This document shows positions 34,668-45,422 of a stretch of 64,000 nt of DNA, in pieces. The number at the start of each line of letters is the position of its first letter. Positions within the stretch are counted from its first letter, which is position 1. Source of the stretch: Hypoxylon rubiginosum (lineage: Eukaryota > Ascomycota > Sordariomycetes > Xylariales > Hypoxylaceae); contig CADCXA010000062.1 in assembly GCA_902806565.1 (NCBI GenBank), positions 310,001 through 374,000 on the forward strand, read 5' to 3'. The notes below the pieces were generated by a model that was not told the origin of the DNA, made no database searches, and was given only the letters and a program-made list of their open reading frames with translations. The position numbers and the translations under genes were made by a program.

Positions 34668-35412
34668 ATTGATACGGTAAATTTGACTTTTGCTGTTGAT
34701 GTGTTATAAGGGTACTTGTTATGATGATGGAGAACACACTTGGATTTGTCTTGGGCAAAGGATCTCCTTTATGCTTTTTTTATATTCACTTCGTACTCTA
34801 CTGTACTTCTATTTAGTAATCATCATGCGCCCAATGATGATAAATGCATAGCGCCATAGGCTTCTGCAATGTCGATATTCGTCTCACACTGAGACAAGGC
34901 ACTAACGACGACATCATAGAAGGCCACCGAAACGATATCCCACCTTGGGGGGGTAGTGCGTACGTAGAGGCGCATAAAAAGGGGTAAAATGGCGTATGTA
35001 AGGAGGGAAGATTAAGAATTGCGGGGTTGAAATCACTACATAAATTGTGAATGCCCCTCCACTGTTATACAAATATCCCACATCCCACATCTCCTTATCC
35101 CACATCCCACATGGTAAGTGACTAATCTTGCTTTTGACGGGTATATCGGCTTTCCCGTATTCGAAATCCGACATCTCCGAATTGCTCTTTTGTGCTTCCA
35201 CATTCCACATTCCACACGGGCAGACGGGTTATTCCAGTTTATCCCACACCCATTCGTAATCGCCGCAACTTGATGTTGTTTCTGTGCTCGTCTGATTTCC
35301 CATGAAGCCAGACTAGTTTGCGGGTTGGGAACGTTACGTTCCTTAGCCCCCTTTTCTATTCTACGTGTACGTGTATAAAGATACCGGTGTTTTCCGATAA
35401 GAATGCCTCGAT
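34668..35412. promoter_or_regulatory. Divergent promoter with repeated TCCCACAT motifs
   Basis: The 745 bp between the divergent NmrA-like and transcription-factor genes. At 35074-35112 the octamer TCCCACAT occurs four times in two tight pairs. Related forms (TTCCACAT or TTCCACAC) lie at 35198-35218, and TCCCACAC near 35240. Such clustering suggests binding sites for a zinc-finger regulator, possibly the adjacent gene product, but this is inference. Confidence 0.4.
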
Positions 35413-38190
35413 ATGTCCTCATCACCACAAAAGAGTTGGGAATGTAGCGTCGTCGGCTGTGGGAAGAAGTTTACTCGAAAAGAGCACCTCAATCGACATA
35501 ACCTCACCCACGAATCCGTACACCAGCATAAGTGTCATGTATGTGGAAGACGCTACGCACGAAGGTATGTGCGTGCATGTACTTCCAATCCGGCCCTATC
35601 CCTTGCGTCGTTTATGTCGTTTATATTAATACAGTGCCAGTGATGTGTTCAAGAGACACCTAAAGCAACACAATGCACAAAAGCCTCAGCCCTCAGATGT
35701 CCGAAGGTATGTGTAAGTGCGACTTCTTACGTGTTCATTGATTGACCTCGAGCACTAGAATATGCTTACCGTGTGGTGAGCGAAACACCCAATGCGATGG
35801 TAGTTCGCCATGTGCGGCATGTATCTCGAACTGGACCGAATGTCGTTGGATTAGTTCGGACAGCAATCATGAAGCTGGAACTGTGGATAGCCTGGTAAAT
35901 GTGAATACGCCTATCTCGACCGATGATGCTGGAGGCGCTGGGTCGGCGGCTGGGATGGGTCAAGCGTGGTTCTCAACTAACCCCCAGACTTGGACTCCAG
36001 CACCGTATCCGGCTACGCCTCCTTACTCATTAGTCCCCGGCGACTTGAATACTGACCACCATGCTCAAAATGCCGTCAGTCCGGCGGAGATTCTTCCGGA
36101 TGGACCAAATGTTAATACCGTTGGAGTCGAACCTGTACGGTATGGCACATTGAATAATTCTATTAGATCTCCTCAACTAGCGTCGACACCTATTTCGCAA
36201 CCGCCGACTACAGTTGAATCGCCCGAGTCTGCAGCGGTAGTGAAAATAAACGCTATCCTCAATAGGTGTCTACCAACATCCAGGAGACTCGTAGATATTT
36301 TCTTCAAGGATATCCATCCATACTGGGCTATATTACACGCGCCAACTTTCGAAGTACTCGATACCCCGTCCGTTCTAGTAGGGACTATGGTTATGCTAGC
36401 CAGCTGGCTTGAAAATGGTGCCGAGCACCGTGAGCTTGCTCCAGTACTTTTTGAAGAACTAAACCAGGTCCGAATGGTGCGGACGATCGATCTTCCTTGG
36501 GTTTCACTATGAAATGACTGACTCTCGCCGATTAGGATCTCCATCCGCCGTTACACATGCTGCAGGCCATTTTATTTTATATCGTATATGCAACGTGCTC
36601 CCTGGTATGTAAACCGGGTTATACGCCCAATTAAAATAAACGGCGCAGTAGCTAATTCATAACTGTCATCTAACTAGACAGAAGATGGTATGGTGGCAAG
36701 AGCCCTCAACCTGACTGGGTTGCTAATCTCGACTTGTCGATATCTTGGGATCTTCAATGGGCAGTACACCTGTCACGAGATGGGTGGCTCAGCTTGCGGT
36801 TGTCCATTCCTTGCGTGGCGTATACAGGAGCAACTGAATAGGTACATACCTCTCATTTCCCCATCTCAAGACCACCGGCCGGACTAATGGTCGTCGTATT
36901 CTTAGACTTGCATTTGCTTCCCTCCGCATCGATGCATACCTTAGCATTCTGCTAGATCACCCGCCTTCCGTTCGGTATCAGGAACTCTGCATTCCTCTCC
37001 CCAAGTCTCGCGGACTTTGGGCCGCAGCAAGTGAGGATGAGAGACGCAAGCTCCAATGGAACGAACCTGCAGGACGGGAAAAGGCGTTATTTTCATTCTT
37101 CATGCGCGACGCGCTTGATGACCACCGCATAGGCAACCTCCCGTACTGCCTCACGGATATCGACTATCACCTAAGCATATGCGCAATCCAGGCTCCGATA
37201 TGGGAGGCCGCTCGCGAGGCTCATAGTTCCATGTCCGACGAACTCGTCAGGGAGGCCGATCCCACCAAACCCCTCAAGCATACGCATCCCCACCTGACGC
37301 TCTGGCGGGACAAGCAGAAGCAGGATTACGATGTCCGCGAACAGTACTTCTCGGGTGCTTCGCGGGGGGACAAGGAGAACCTTCTCGCCCCGCTTACCAT
37401 CATGCTCATGTACATATCGACCCTCAAGACGTACGCGCCCCTAAACCTGCTGCGCGTCAGCGGCCACTACTACAAGTCCCGTCCGGGTGCATCCATACCG
37501 ACGCGAAGACGCCACGCGCATCTGCGGCAATGGATCACGTCCGGCTGTCCGCGTTCGGCGCTCTGGAACGCGGCGCAGATCTGCCGCGTCTTCAGCGTCG
37601 AGTCCTCGCGCTCCTCTTCCTCTTCCTTGCGGCCGCGAGCGCACCTGCAGTTGAACCCGCTCCTGATCCCGGGCGTCCTGACGAGCGCCGTCGTGGCGTG
37701 CTCGTACGCCCGGCACACGCAGATGTGCGAGCAGTGCACACCCGCCGCCCACAGCCCATCGTCACCGACGGGGACGGCTGCGACAGCGCCGATGAAAGCT
37801 ATCGACCTGTTCAACATGGCGCCCGACGATACGGCGCTCGAGCGCGTAAGTAGCATCCAGGAGTTCTCTCCCGTTTCCCTTTTCAACCAATTTCGGAGTA
37901 AATATTTCCAGAATAGGAAGAATTAAAGAGTTATTACTCCCGAGCACATGTTTCGAGACTCCAAATACCTTTGCCTAGTGGGAATAATTACTGACTCCTC
38001 CCGTTCGTTATAGTGGACCATGTACGACGACGGCGTGCCGTACTGGGGCAATACCGGCAGCGAGAAGATCCCCGTGTGTAAGTGTCGGCTCACGGCGATC
38101 GCGGCCTGGTTCCGCGAGGCGTTCGCCCACGACGAGAAGGCCGAGATGGAGTTTGTGCTCTTCCTTGCCGAGCTGAGCAGGGAGGCGTAA
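35413..38190 (+). CDS. Transcription factor with tandem C2H2 fingers plus Zn2Cys6 cluster
   Basis: Seven exons: 35413-35564, 35641-35706, 35759-36476, 36536-36604, 36678-36841, 36906-37845 and 38014-38190, giving 761 residues. C2H2 finger 1 is C-x4-C-x12-H-x3-H. Finger 2 (C-x2-C-x12-H-x3-H) forms only after intron 1 is removed at the acceptor ending 35640, which fixes that site. Directly after comes a Zn2Cys6 cluster, C-x2-C-x6-C-x5-C-x2-C-x6-C, lacking the usual basic residues between Cys2 and Cys3. The remainder reads as a fungal-specific transcription-factor domain (HPYWAILHAPTF, LQAILFYIVYATC, GRYL-like and later helices). The donor of intron 3 is uncertain (GTGCGG at 36477 or GTCCGA at 36468). 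Nuclear DNA-binding regulator; targets unknown, with the divergent reductase a candidate. Confidence 0.87.
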
Positions 38191-39054
38191 AGGGGAGGGA
38201 TGAGTCTGATATTAAACAAAAATAATAAATTTTTTTCAACAATCTATCTTGCTTGCCCTATGTGGAACCGTGAAGGCGAATGAATTCCTCGCTCCCATTC
38301 GTCCCCTTTCTTGTATACAGATAGGCAGTTTCAAATTGCGTCTAGCACAGGCGCATCCTTCAACAACACGAGTTCTGGCGCCGGCCGGAGCGGGAATGTG
38401 GGGTAGGTAAGAATATAAAAAAAAAAGATGGACGGTTGGCGGGATGGCGGAGCGGATGGGAATGATATTTTTCACGCAGGTAGGAAGCTTGCAGGATTTT
38501 CTAGATCTAACCCAAGAACACATCTAGGAATAGTACCTGTAAATCTTTAGGGTCTTCCCTGTATGGATGTCTCGAAGATAGGAGCATCGCATGGGCAATG
38601 CATCCAGGCACAGGGTAGCATGCCTGACTGGGGTAGGAATATCTTTCACTATTAGGCCCGGGGGGAGATCCGGTTGTGGACGACGTATCATTGGTCACTT
38701 CGAAATAATACGACTTTGTAGGTATAGAGTTACACCGCGTATGCGAACCTGAATTTCTTCGAGTTTATTTGCTAATTACTGATATACCGCTTCCTGTAAA
38801 AAAAGGGGCCAGAATCGTATCCCCTTCTCTTGGGGACAAGTTAACTAGAGCGGCTAGTTTTCTTTTCTCTTCTCTTTTCCTCTGAAACGCCAGCCATGAT
38901 GTTTTTTCTTTTGATGATGACACACATAAGTCCAGTCCCGCACCGCGATCAGCGTTCCGTTATCGGGCCTAGCCAGAAACAGAACTATCTCCCCAAGTAT
39001 CAAATGTCAAACACAGCCAAATCAACTCACTCCCGTCGTTCCGGGGATCCTTAC
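38191..39054. other. Intergenic between converging genes
   Basis: The 3' flanks of the transcription factor and eIF2A genes. No gene seen. Confidence 0.45.
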
Positions 39055-41227
39055 TCAATGAGCCTCCTTCTCCAAGGTCTCCAATTCCTTCACAACCGAA
39101 GACTTCGTCGCGATCTTCTTCATCTGCGTATCTTCTAGTTTCTCCCCACCAGCGTGTCGCATCTCGAGGTCCTCGATGGCGCGGATCTTTTTCTGCAAGC
39201 TCCGCAGCTTCTTCGAGGCCGGATTCTGGTTGCCGGGAGAAATCAAAGAATCCGGGGCGGGCGGCTGAGATGTTTGGATCTGCGGCGGGGGAGGCGCTGC
39301 CTGTCCGTTCCTGTGATTGTCGTTTCTATGAGTGTTGCTGCGACTACGTCCCGGGTTGTTACCTCCTGGGAAGTTATGTCGCGAGCGACTACGGTTATGC
39401 CGCTGTTGGTTATAATACTGTCCACGGCGCTCAGGGCTGCGTCCTTCGTTATTGGAACCCGGGCCTTGATCCTGCGCTGGGGGAGCCAAACCACTAGCAA
39501 CGTTCCTTTCACCGTCCTTGTTATCGCCATCCTTAGCCTTCTTGTTGTTCCTCTTCTTTTTGTTCTTCAGTGCCGCCTTAGACAGATTCTCATCGCCGTT
39601 GGCACCGGGCACCTCAGCTGGAGCGGCACCGGGAACGGAGCGTGCGCCAGATTCCAGAAATTCTGCTCCGGGAACTTGGCGGCGTGGTCTTCCAAACCCG
39701 TTAGGTCCCACGTTTTGGGTACCGTTAGTCATCACGTGCGCAGCGCCGCCTTCATCCTCACGTCTGAAATGAAGCGGTGTTGTCATTCCCCGAGCACCTG
39801 GAGGACGGTAGGCTCCAACAGGTTTCGACGGAGTCTTGACTGTCCCCAGATAGGCAATCGCTGACGAATGCGGAGTTGGCACGGGGTGCAGCGGATCGAC
39901 GCGAGATAGGTTCTCCGGAAGAACTGGTCTCCAAGTGACATTGTAGAGCTCCACCATGTCTTCGTGATACATAATGCCTCCTCCGACATGCCAGATCTTC
40001 ACTCCGTTATCGACACGGAGGCGAGGCGACGTAGTGGCAGTCATGATGAATCGACTGTCGGGACTCCACTGGCACACGCTGGGATTGCCGCTCTCGATGG
40101 TACAAATCTTCCGATAGTCCTTTTCGAGGTCGTACACATCGATCTGACCTGCCAGGTTGCCGAATCCAGCAACCAAGGCAAAGCGGCCAGTTGGTGAGAA
40201 GATGATGGTGTTTCGGGGCGCGATAGGGAAAGAATGAGCGGCAACGGCACGGTGATTGAAGATGGTCGTCTTCGCAGGCATGTAACCATAGATGACTCCG
40301 AACTCCTTACCGTTCGGGGACCACGCGACATCGTGAATCGGGCCGTCCTTATCGAGAGTGACGCGAGCATCAAGGGAACCGTTGGCGCTGAGGAGATAAA
40401 GAGTGGTCTCGCCGTAGTAACTCTTATTCGTCTTATCGACATCTGTCTGTGCCAGCACAATCAAGCTTGTACCCAAGCTATTCCACTTGAGTTGGACCTT
40501 ATCGCCTTTGAAGAAAGTCTTCTGCGAGATAGGGTTCGTAAACTCAGGAACATTGTAGATCTTGACAGTAGAAGGCTGACCCTACGAGATTATTAGCCCT
40601 ATGGTTAATTTTAGAAATGAATAGGAAACCATGCAAACCGACCTTCCGCTCAGGGATGAAAACTGCAATGTTATGGCTCTGGCCGGGCGCGACGGCAAAA
40701 TCGGTCACGCCTTCGACTCGAAGCTTGTTCCAGACAGTGCCGAGGTCGTTGCTGTCGTAGAACTGGACCTCATTCGTCACGAGGCGAGCGCAGAACTTCT
40801 CGTCAGAGGTATACTGGAGATTCCAACCGGTCTGTGACTTCTGAACAAATTTTCCTACAGGCGCTTTTTCAGTCCCTTCAGGAAGATCTTCAATCGTTCG
40901 CCAGATCTTGAAGTTCTTGGTCGCATCGCCAGCCTCGTCTTTCGTGGGGCGCTCCCAGGTGCTCAAGAAGGTTCCGCGAGGAGAAAAGGCGATTTCGAAG
41001 ACGTTGGGAAGAATCACCGTCGCCAAAATGTGGCCGACGGATGCATCGACAACGCAGACTTGATCGCTGGAGGACCAGGCGAAATAGCGACCGCAGGGGG
41101 AGTAGACACAGCAGCGCAAATTCCCTTCGGGTTCAACGAATCCAGGAAGAGGCTCGTAGACGGGCGCGGCGTCGGTAACACCGATAGCCGTCTGGGTTCG
41201 GTAAGCAAACTGCAATGGGCTCGCCAT
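39055..41227 (-). CDS. eIF2A: Eukaryotic translation initiation factor 2A
   Basis: Two exons, 41227-40643 and 40581-39055, give 703 residues. The intron is 61 nt with a GTCGGT donor. The N-terminal 400 residues form the WD40-like beta-propeller typical of eIF2A: CVYSPCGRYFAWSSSD, PRGTFLSTWERP, SPNGKEFGVIYGYMPAKTTIF, FSPTGRFALVAGFGNLAG and WSPDSRFIMTATTSPRLR, with a clear match in IWHVGGGIMYHEDM. The C-terminal third is basic and disordered (KKKKRNNKK, RSRSR, poly-Pro) and ends in a charged coiled coil (LRSLQKKIRAIEDLEM). eIF2A is a monomeric factor that delivers initiator tRNA to the 40S subunit on selected mRNAs, distinct from the eIF2 trimer. Cytosolic. No oddities seen. Confidence 0.94.
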
Positions 41228-42308
41228 GACTAGTCAAAGTCACAGAAGATAGCGTTGCAGAATAGTTGGAATATTGATCTTGTCGATACACGAGGGTTCT
41301 TTTTGTTTCCGCAGCTCGAAATAGCTGTGGGCGTACAAGAGGGCTGAGTAAATTTATCAAAAATTTTCCTCAGGTTGTCCTAGTCAATGGGGGTCGGGGT
41401 CGGGGTCGGGGTCGAGCGCGGCAGCAATTCCTTTTTTTCTAAAAATACTAAGTAGTGTAGTATTCTTAGGCGACTCAAAATAACTAGGTCGTCAATCTAC
41501 ACAGGGAGATTCCAGACGAAGCGTAGAATTGGATCGTGATAGGCTTAGTAGGCGGAAGGAGAATGATGCTGCTGGGCCGCAATGACGGTGGTGGTCTTCG
41601 GCGGCTGCGGATGACTTGGTCGGACCAGAAGATTGACGACTCTGGGTACGGACTTTGGAGGAGAACCAAATGTAATTAAACGGCAAGAAGAATAGAAGGG
41701 AATTGGTCACCCAGAGGGAGAAAGATTGACGGAAGGCGGTGGGTGAACGTGGCCGTGACGGAACGGAGCTTTGAGTGGGCTGGAGAAGAAAGGGACAAAA
41801 AAGAAAAAAATAACACATGAAGCGAGTCATGCTGATGGTTGTTTTCCTGTTTGAATTTTTTTGCCATCAGCTACCGGTCTGCCGGTCCGTCATCAGCCAC
41901 ATCCACCTGCCACCGTGCCCCTCCCATACATGTAGTGTACGGTAGCTGGCTGGCTGGCTAGAACCTCCCCAAACCCCTGCGGCTCCGCCTAACGGTTGGC
42001 AACTGTCAGTTTCCCCGAATTTCTATTTTAGACACCAGCTGGAGTGTGGCGCGTATAATCGCCTAACTACAAGTGCCTAAGCGAGAGCCCGTGAGTCGTA
42101 TTAGATCTGATAGAAATCTCTGATAAAACGCTTCATGAATTACATAAGGACATACTATTAACAAATTTCACGACGATACCCATTTAAGCAGTACATTATT
42201 ATCATATTCGAAAGTTATAAGTCACCTCAAGTCACCTCAAGTCAAACTCCGAATGTTTCAATCTGAATAAAACCGATGTCCCCCCCTCCCTCTGGGTGAA
42301 CACAATAG
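41228..42308. other. Intergenic, promoter side of eIF2A
   Basis: It includes a GGGGTC hexamer array at 41389-41415 (about four and a half units) and a 12-bp direct repeat (AGTCACCTCA-like, three copies) at 42222-42246. No gene seen. Confidence 0.5.
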
Positions 42309-42905
42309 CTCGAGTTTTAGAAGCTCTGATTGGCTATATCCCCCTATCCCCCTTATCCCCCAGCCACACCCCAAAGCCACACCCCAAAGCCACACCCCAA
42401 AGCCATACCCAAAGCCATATGTTACGCTTAGGGCCGCCGGCTCCTCGTGCGTATTTTTGCGGCAGCGGCGGCTTCGCCGCCGCCGCCGCCGCAAAAATAC
42501 GCACTTGTCACACGACGCCCCTTCGCGCTGTGTGACGTCCTATACGTGTAAAATAAAGGTGTGGTTGTGTATGTGGCTTTTGCGTGGTGGCTTGTGCGCG
42601 CCTGCTTATATAAATTGCCAAACTTGGCATTTTAAATCTGGTATTTTAAACCTGGCATCCAAAAGCATGGGCGATCCACACCTAATTAGGTAAGCTTGGT
42701 TAGGTAAGCAAGCCCCAAATCCAAATCTGGAATCCAAATCTGGAATCCAAACCTGGCACTCAGACCTGGCACTCAGACCTGGCAAAGCCGGTCCCGACCT
42801 ACTGCTTATATAAGCCTGTCCTAATTTGGAATGCGTATTCTCCACCTTCCTAATCGGGACTAGAGTTTGACCACCGACACAAGAACTCTCCTAAAACTCG
42901 AGCAC
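42309..42905. mobile_element. MITE-like foldback element candidate
   Basis: About 597 bp bounded by inverted copies of GCTCGAGTTTTAG (left at 42309, right ending 42905). Inside are a 13-bp tandem array (42359-42420, CCAAAGCCACACC-type unit), a near-perfect 58-bp palindrome (42447-42504), a second small inverted pair GTCACAC/GTGTGAC just after it, and short direct repeats based on AATCTGGAATCC and CCTGGCACTCAGA at 42715-42785. No coding frame. Non-autonomous foldback elements look like this. No target-site duplication could be made out, so the boundaries are tentative. Confidence 0.4.
42447..42504. repeat. Near-perfect 58-bp palindrome (hairpin)
   Basis: Left arm begins GTGCGTATTTTTGCGGC and the right arm ends with its complement. 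About 26 base pairs with one mismatch surround a TTCG-centred turn. The GC-rich core is made of GCC/GGC triplets. Confidence 0.85.
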
Positions 42906-42941
42906 TCTCCGCCGGATCAATTGACAACGATACAATCAACT

Positions 42942-43291
42942 TCTCTTTATTTCATTAGTACTGCCATAATTCCAGCGGCCAATCAGATACTTAGAATCGC
43001 CCTGCACTTTTTGACTTTTTCCTTTGCGGTTCTATTGCTCCAGATCTAGAAAAAATGCAAATAGGATAGAAAGGTTATGTAAAATGAGCTTTATTAAGTT
43101 ATACTAATTATTAATCTTTTTAAGAGGTGGTGGAAAAGATTAATTGAATTTATGAAGAATTTATTGGATGTGCGCTGAGGTGTGGCTAGCTAATCAGAGC
43201 CGGACCCCTGTGGTGTAAAGGAAGCTCGCGATATTACTAACCCCCCCCCCCCCCCCCCCCTTTCCCGGCCGAAGGATGGGTCACGCAGCTA
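42942..43291 (-). repeat. Dispersed repeat, copy R2
   Basis: The reverse complement matches 51998-52325 across its length. Shared blocks are GCTGCGTGACCC.TCCTTCGG, CTCTGATT.GCTAGCCACA, CCTCAGC.CACATCC, GATTCTAAGTATCTGATTGG and GGCAGTACT...ATGAAATAAAG. It carries a run of 20 C at 43241-43260 where the other copy has a shorter G-rich stretch. No open frame. Could be a solo LTR or MITE. Confidence 0.75.
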
Positions 43292-43786
43292 GTGTATAAA
43301 GGAACAAAACGCCTGACGTGGCATCCTAATTTAACTGCTTTGTCTTTCCGTCTTTTCTTTGTATGTTATTGATTCCCAAAAATGACCCGAAGACCATGTG
43401 GCTGTAGCAAACTCACCTCGGGGCGCGCACGCGAGGGTGCTCCATTTGTGCCAAACAACGGTCTCGCTAACTACTAACTCGTAACCGACAATTGGCTTGA
43501 TTAGGTAGACAGGCAATCAGTTGTATCATAGGAGAACCCAATGGCACTCCACTTGATATCACCATCTCGCAATATGGGATGCTAGGTCCTGGACAAAACG
43601 CATATATATCGAGAAGATTAATGATAACGTAGACTTCGTCTGCATCCTCTTGGCCTGCTATGCGATGCAGCAATGAACCTCATCCGCCAATTCAACACCC
43701 ACGATATGTATGCAAATGCTTCAAAACTAACGTCAAATCGTCGACAATCTGCAGCTCCAAACACCAATTCCCATGACTAGCCTGTA

Positions 43787-44647
43787 CTAATCCAGCAACT
43801 CGGTCCACACAAGAAAGAAATTGGCTAGCCCTGCCTTCTCATACGGCCGGACCTTCTTACCATCTTCCTCGGTTTCAAAGATCCAATTGGCAAAGGCACC
43901 AATGGTAGAGCCCCTGAACGGTTCGGGCGGATTAGTCCACACGTGGTGAACTTGGGGCGCTCCGCAGTTGATCTGGATTGCTCGATATCCCCTGGATTTC
44001 ATTTCGAGCATAATAAATCTCGCCAAACCCTTCATAAGACCCTGGCCGTGGTAGCCCTCCCTAGTACCCGACCCAACCCGCTCGATAACCTGGCCCGGCG
44101 CTGTGGGTTCCCATGAGCCCGTCGGCCGTGGATCGTGCGCTTTGAAAAATCCGTCTATCGGCGTGTTCATAGGGAGAGCTTTGGCCGCAGCCTCCCAGCC
44201 TTTCGGGTCACCGGGAACAAACTTGTCGTACGATAAACCGAAGCCGACGATCGGAAAATCCAACGCGTCGTGCAATTTTTGCTGCGCGTCAACTTCAAGG
44301 TCGGGGTCGTCCAGATCGAAATCGTCCCACGAACACACGCCACCTTTAGCGGCTGACTCGGGCCGCTTGAATACGAACTCCTTATCCCAGATGCAATACG
44401 ACAGTCCGTTCTTAGCGCTCGTCTCAGGCATCTGATAGAAAGGCTTGCAAGCGTGGTATGCCTTCAGGGCCTCGCGTGCCTGACGTCCTTTGTATATGGC
44501 ACTCCAAGTCTGTGATTCGAAAAAGTGGGAGTAGTAGGATAGAGCTGATATGCTATCGGCGAGATCGGCTGTTACCACGCGGATTTCGTACCTTGAGGGC
44601 AGCTCGACCCCGTGGGTATCGCTAACCGGAGCTCCTGGTGCTATCAT
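43787..44647 (-). CDS. GNAT-like acyltransferase-fold protein
   Basis: Single exon, 286 residues. The C-terminal half has a GNAT-like acetyl-CoA signature: GSGTREGYHGQGLMKGLARF, where the R..G.G.. loop leads into helix 3, followed by a strand with AIQINCGAPQVHHVW. The N-terminal half is poorly conserved to my eye, with a SWDDFDLDDPD acidic stretch. GNAT proteins move acetyl groups from acetyl-CoA to amines. The acceptor is unknown. No signal peptide. The gene lies between the two inverted dispersed repeats. Alternative reading: a catalytically inactive GNAT-fold protein. Confidence 0.72.
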   Translation of the reverse strand: MIAPGAPVSDTHGVELPSRYEIRVVTADLADSISALSYYSHFFESQTWSAIYKGRQAREALKAYHACKPFYQMPETSAKNGLSYCIWDKEFVFKRPESAAKGGVCSWDDFDLDDPDLEVDAQQKLHDALDFPIVGFGLSYDKFVPGDPKGWEAAAKALPMNTPIDGFFKAHDPRPTGSWEPTAPGQVIERVGSGTREGYHGQGLMKGLARFIMLEMKSRGYRAIQINCGAPQVHHVWTNPPEPFRGSTIGAFANWIFETEEDGKKVRPYEKAGLANFFLVWTELLD

Positions 44648-45422
44648 CTTCTACCGCGTCGACTTGTTGTATCTCGAAAGCAGAAACCATGCCCACGTTA
44701 CAAATCCGTGAAATGAGTTACGACCGAAAGAAATCTTTTCCGACAACTGAGAGATCATATAATACGGAAGACGTTTCTCGCGTCAGCGCTAGATATCTAT
44801 CGTCTGCCAAAGCTTTTACTCCGCAACAAAACATCACACACATCTGCAATCAATCGGCGCCGCAAAGTGCGACATGCATGATATAGCATGGCGCATCCCG
44901 ATGTAGCAAGGAACTCGCTGTGGCATAGTCAAGCGCGCATGTGACCAATTGCATCTATCTATTTTAACCATCTATGTCACATTGTTCGCCGCGCCCATGA
45001 ACACATTAGGAAGCTGACTTCTTTAGGATGACTTGGCGACGGCTATCGTGACTTGTGACAGGCTTGTTCTAACTGCAAGTGTTATTCATAGTGGCAAGTC
45101 AAGACCACCCGATTTTCGATGTTCGAGTTTCTCTTATACGACGCGCTAACAATATATATATATAGGTTCTTCTCAGAGGCATCCGGCCATACGAAGGCGG
45201 TGTGGCCCACGTAGATAGAAGTAGCTCAGCGCGGCCATTGGGTCGCGGTTGGGCTTACTAGATAGAGTAATCTCGCGATCATGGAAAAGGTAGGTGAGCA
45301 AAGTTGACATGAACGGATAGCCATTATTAGCTAATTCCCCATACAGTAACCCTGTCGCAATATGTAATATGTACGAATATGGGATTCCGATTTATTCCCT
45401 AGGAGGCGTCTATTAACAGGCT
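44648..45422. other. Intergenic
   Basis: The 5' flank of the GNAT-like gene and 3' flank of the peroxidase. Contains a short TA run near 45152. No gene seen. Confidence 0.45.
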
